Shown here piece after piece: positions 62,801 to 64,000 of a DNA stretch of 64,000 nt. The stretch is from assembly GCA_002733505.1 (NCBI GenBank), contig NVVW01000002.1:1-64000 (forward strand). Reading direction: 5' to 3'. A program made the translations under genes and the position numbers. The stretch is from Methylophaga sp. GTDB lineage: Bacteria; Pseudomonadota; Gammaproteobacteria; Nitrosococcales; Methylophagaceae. The first letter of the stretch is position 1; every line of letters begins with the position of its first letter. The notes beneath the pieces were generated by a model that worked only from the letters and a program-made list of their open reading frames with translations, was not told where the DNA came from and did not search any database.

Positions 62801-63553
62801 TTAGCGGTAATCCTGTGGTGGATTAAGGCGATCAGCCAGTGCTTGCGCTTCGGCCAAATCAATGGTGCCTTCATAAATAGCGCGACCAATAATAGCGCCC
62901 ATTACGCCTTCGCTTTCATAATGACATAAGGCTTTAACATCGTTATTATCGGTGACACCACCCGATGCGATAACGGGAATATTGATGGCGCGGGCTAAAT
63001 CACGGGTTGACTCTAAATTAACCCCTTGCATCATGCCATCACGACTAATATCGGTATAAATAATGGCCTCGACACCGTCTTGTTCAAAATGTTTGGCCAT
63101 ATCGGTTACGTCGTGACGAGAGAGTTTTGACCAGCCATCAATGGCGACTTTGCCATCTTTAGCATCAAGCCCCACAATAATATGACCGGGAAATTCAGCG
63201 CAAACATCACCGACAAAATGCGGTGCGTTAACGGCTTTTGTGCCAATAATGACATAACGCACCCCGGCTTCTAAATAGGTTTGAATGGCGTCTTCATCAC
63301 GAATACCGCCGCCAATTTGCACATCAAGATCAGGAAACTCTTTGCAAATATCGTGAATAATGCTGGCGTTAACCGGTTTGCCAGCAAAGGCGCCATCAAG
63401 ATCAACCATATGCAAGCGTTTTGCTCCCGCTTCAACCCATTTGCGAGCCACAGCGATCGGATCGTCTGAAAAAACCGTGTTGTCTTCCATCCGGCCTTGA
63501 CGCAAACGAACACAATGACCTTCTTTTAGATCAATGGCAGGGATCAACAACAT
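62801..63553 (-). CDS. hisA: ProFAR isomerase HisA
   Basis: A 250-residue (beta/alpha)8 isomerase for the fourth step of histidine synthesis. Motifs are [19 protein letters not shown] (Asp8), [20 protein letters not shown] (catalytic Asp near 129) and [13 protein letters not shown]. It is separated from upstream hisH by 331 bases filled with two dispersed elements, an unusually large gap for this operon. Confidence 0.97.
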   Translation of the reverse strand: MLLIPAIDLKEGHCVRLRQGRMEDNTVFSDDPIAVARKWVEAGAKRLHMVDLDGAFAGKPVNASIIHDICKEFPDLDVQIGGGIRDEDAIQTYLEAGVRYVIIGTKAVNAPHFVGDVCAEFPGHIIVGLDAKDGKVAIDGWSKLSRHDVTDMAKHFEQDGVEAIIYTDISRDGMMQGVNLESTRDLARAINIPVIASGGVTDNNDVKALCHYESEGVMGAIIGRAIYEGTIDLAEAQALADRLNPPQDYR

Positions 63554-63578
63554 AATAATGCTCCATTTTTTACGTATT

Positions 63579-63745
63579 TATAGCCAAGCTACTTTAAAGG
63601 TGCAGGCTTACCTTTTTCGTCATTCTCGCATGTTTTTAGCGGGAGTCTAGTGTTACCGCCATAGATCCCCGATATAAAGATCTTGGGGATGACAAGATTT
63701 ATACAATATACAAGAGTATCTGCAACTTGAATGATAACGGATATA
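63579..63745. repeat. Dispersed MITE-like element in the hisH-hisA gap, copy 1
   Basis: The left end TATAGCCAAGCTACTTTAAA plus GGTGCAG (63579-63605) and the right end CTGCAACTTGAATGATAACG plus GATATA (63720-63745) flank a type A core (TCGTCATTCTCGCATGTTTT; GATCCCCGATATAAAGATCT). The right end shares TA with the next copy. Confidence 0.75.
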
Positions 63746-63880
63746 TACTCGTGATACTTCATTTGCAAAAAAATATTCGTCATCCCGGTATGCTTTTAGC
63801 CGGGATCTCCGTACCAACACAACAAGACTCCGGCTTAAAATAGACCGGAGTGACGAAGGAGCGAAAATGATAAGGGTATA
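63744..63880. repeat. Dispersed MITE-like element in the hisH-hisA gap, copy 2
   Basis: The element starts TATACTCGTGATACTTCATT (63744) and ends AAATGATAAGGGTATA (63880), with a type A core (CGTCATCCCGGTATGCTTTT; CTCCGGCTTAAAATAGACCG). It is in direct contact with copy 1 (shared TA) and ends four bases before the hisH stop codon. The two copies fill the gap; no other feature is seen there. Confidence 0.75.
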
Positions 63881-63884
63881 TAAT

Positions 63885-64000
63885 TCATTGTTGCCCATTC
63901 CAACGCACAAAGTTTTTTAATAATTGTAGACCTGCATTATGACTCTTTTCCGGATGGAACTGTACTGCAAAAATATTATCTTTATAGAGTACAGAGGTGA
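63885..64000 (-). CDS. hisH: Imidazole glycerol phosphate synthase subunit HisH, C-terminal part
   Basis: The frame from the window edge to TGA (63885-63887) encodes [20 protein letters not shown] then [13 protein letters not shown]. The FHPEKS motif contains the His-Glu pair of the glutaminase triad of HisH. The rest of the gene lies outside the window. HisH releases ammonia from glutamine for HisF. Confidence 0.92.
   Translation of the reverse strand, partial: TSVLYKDNIFAVQFHPEKSHNAGLQLLKNFVRWNGQQ

Overview
The window is 64 kb of an AT-leaning gammaproteobacterial chromosome. Its core gene orders are classic for Gammaproteobacteria: topA-smg-dprA-lysM divergent from def-fmt-rsmB, algH-ruvX-pyrR-pyrB-pyrX, argS-SPOR, a fimT-pilVWEXY1 minor-pilin operon, and hisH-A-F-I-E-hinT-tatABC. 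A complete formylmethanofuran dehydrogenase / formyltransferase operon (fhcB-A-D-C, preceded by a pterin dehydratase-like gene) shows that the organism oxidises formaldehyde through tetrahydromethanopterin. That points to a methylotroph, or a relative that kept this C1 module, in the broad Methylophaga / Piscirickettsiaceae / Methylococcales area. The species cannot be fixed from the sequence alone.

Layout. 0-6.4 kb: an orphan PqqD-like gene, yaiI, then topA, smg, dprA and a LysM protein on the minus strand. 6.9-19.5 kb (plus): def-fmt-rsmB, a DUF4390 gene, an NtrY/NtrX-like two-component pair, trkA, algH-ruvX-pyrR-pyrB-pyrX and a HAD phosphatase. 19.6-28.3 kb (mostly minus): an accessory island with a TonB-dependent receptor, three ThiF/E1-like paralogues (one truncated), an acyl-CoA synthetase-like ligase and an MFS symporter. 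28.5-33.3 kb: an RND efflux pair whose pump has an extra C-terminal domain. Then tRNA-Asp, ycaO, a membrane-anchored cupredoxin, a broken DUF937 gene, dodecin and a DUF2235 hydrolase. 38.2-43.8 kb: the C1 operon. 43.8-49 kb: SPOR protein, argS, a toxin-antitoxin pair and priA. 49.1 kb: three perfect DnaA boxes between priA and folA. 50-59.4 kb: the type IV pilus minor-pilin/PilY1 operon, a frameshifted small gene and a pentapeptide-repeat protein. 59.5-64 kb (minus): his and tat genes.

The most striking feature not explained by genes is a family of short dispersed elements (about 140-180 bp) with about 26-bp terminal inverted repeats that begin TATACCC. They sit in intergenic gaps and inside operons (his, RND). 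They abut each other by sharing a TA, supply stop codons to two neighbouring genes, and carry one of two different palindromic cores between the same ends. They look like non-autonomous (MITE-like) elements. Separate REP-type palindromes with a GTAG head occur near folA and tatC.

The best candidate for an undescribed system is the TonB receptor / E1-like trio / adenylate-forming ligase / MFS island. Its gene set suggests uptake, activation and transport of an unknown small acid, but no substrate can be read from the sequence.
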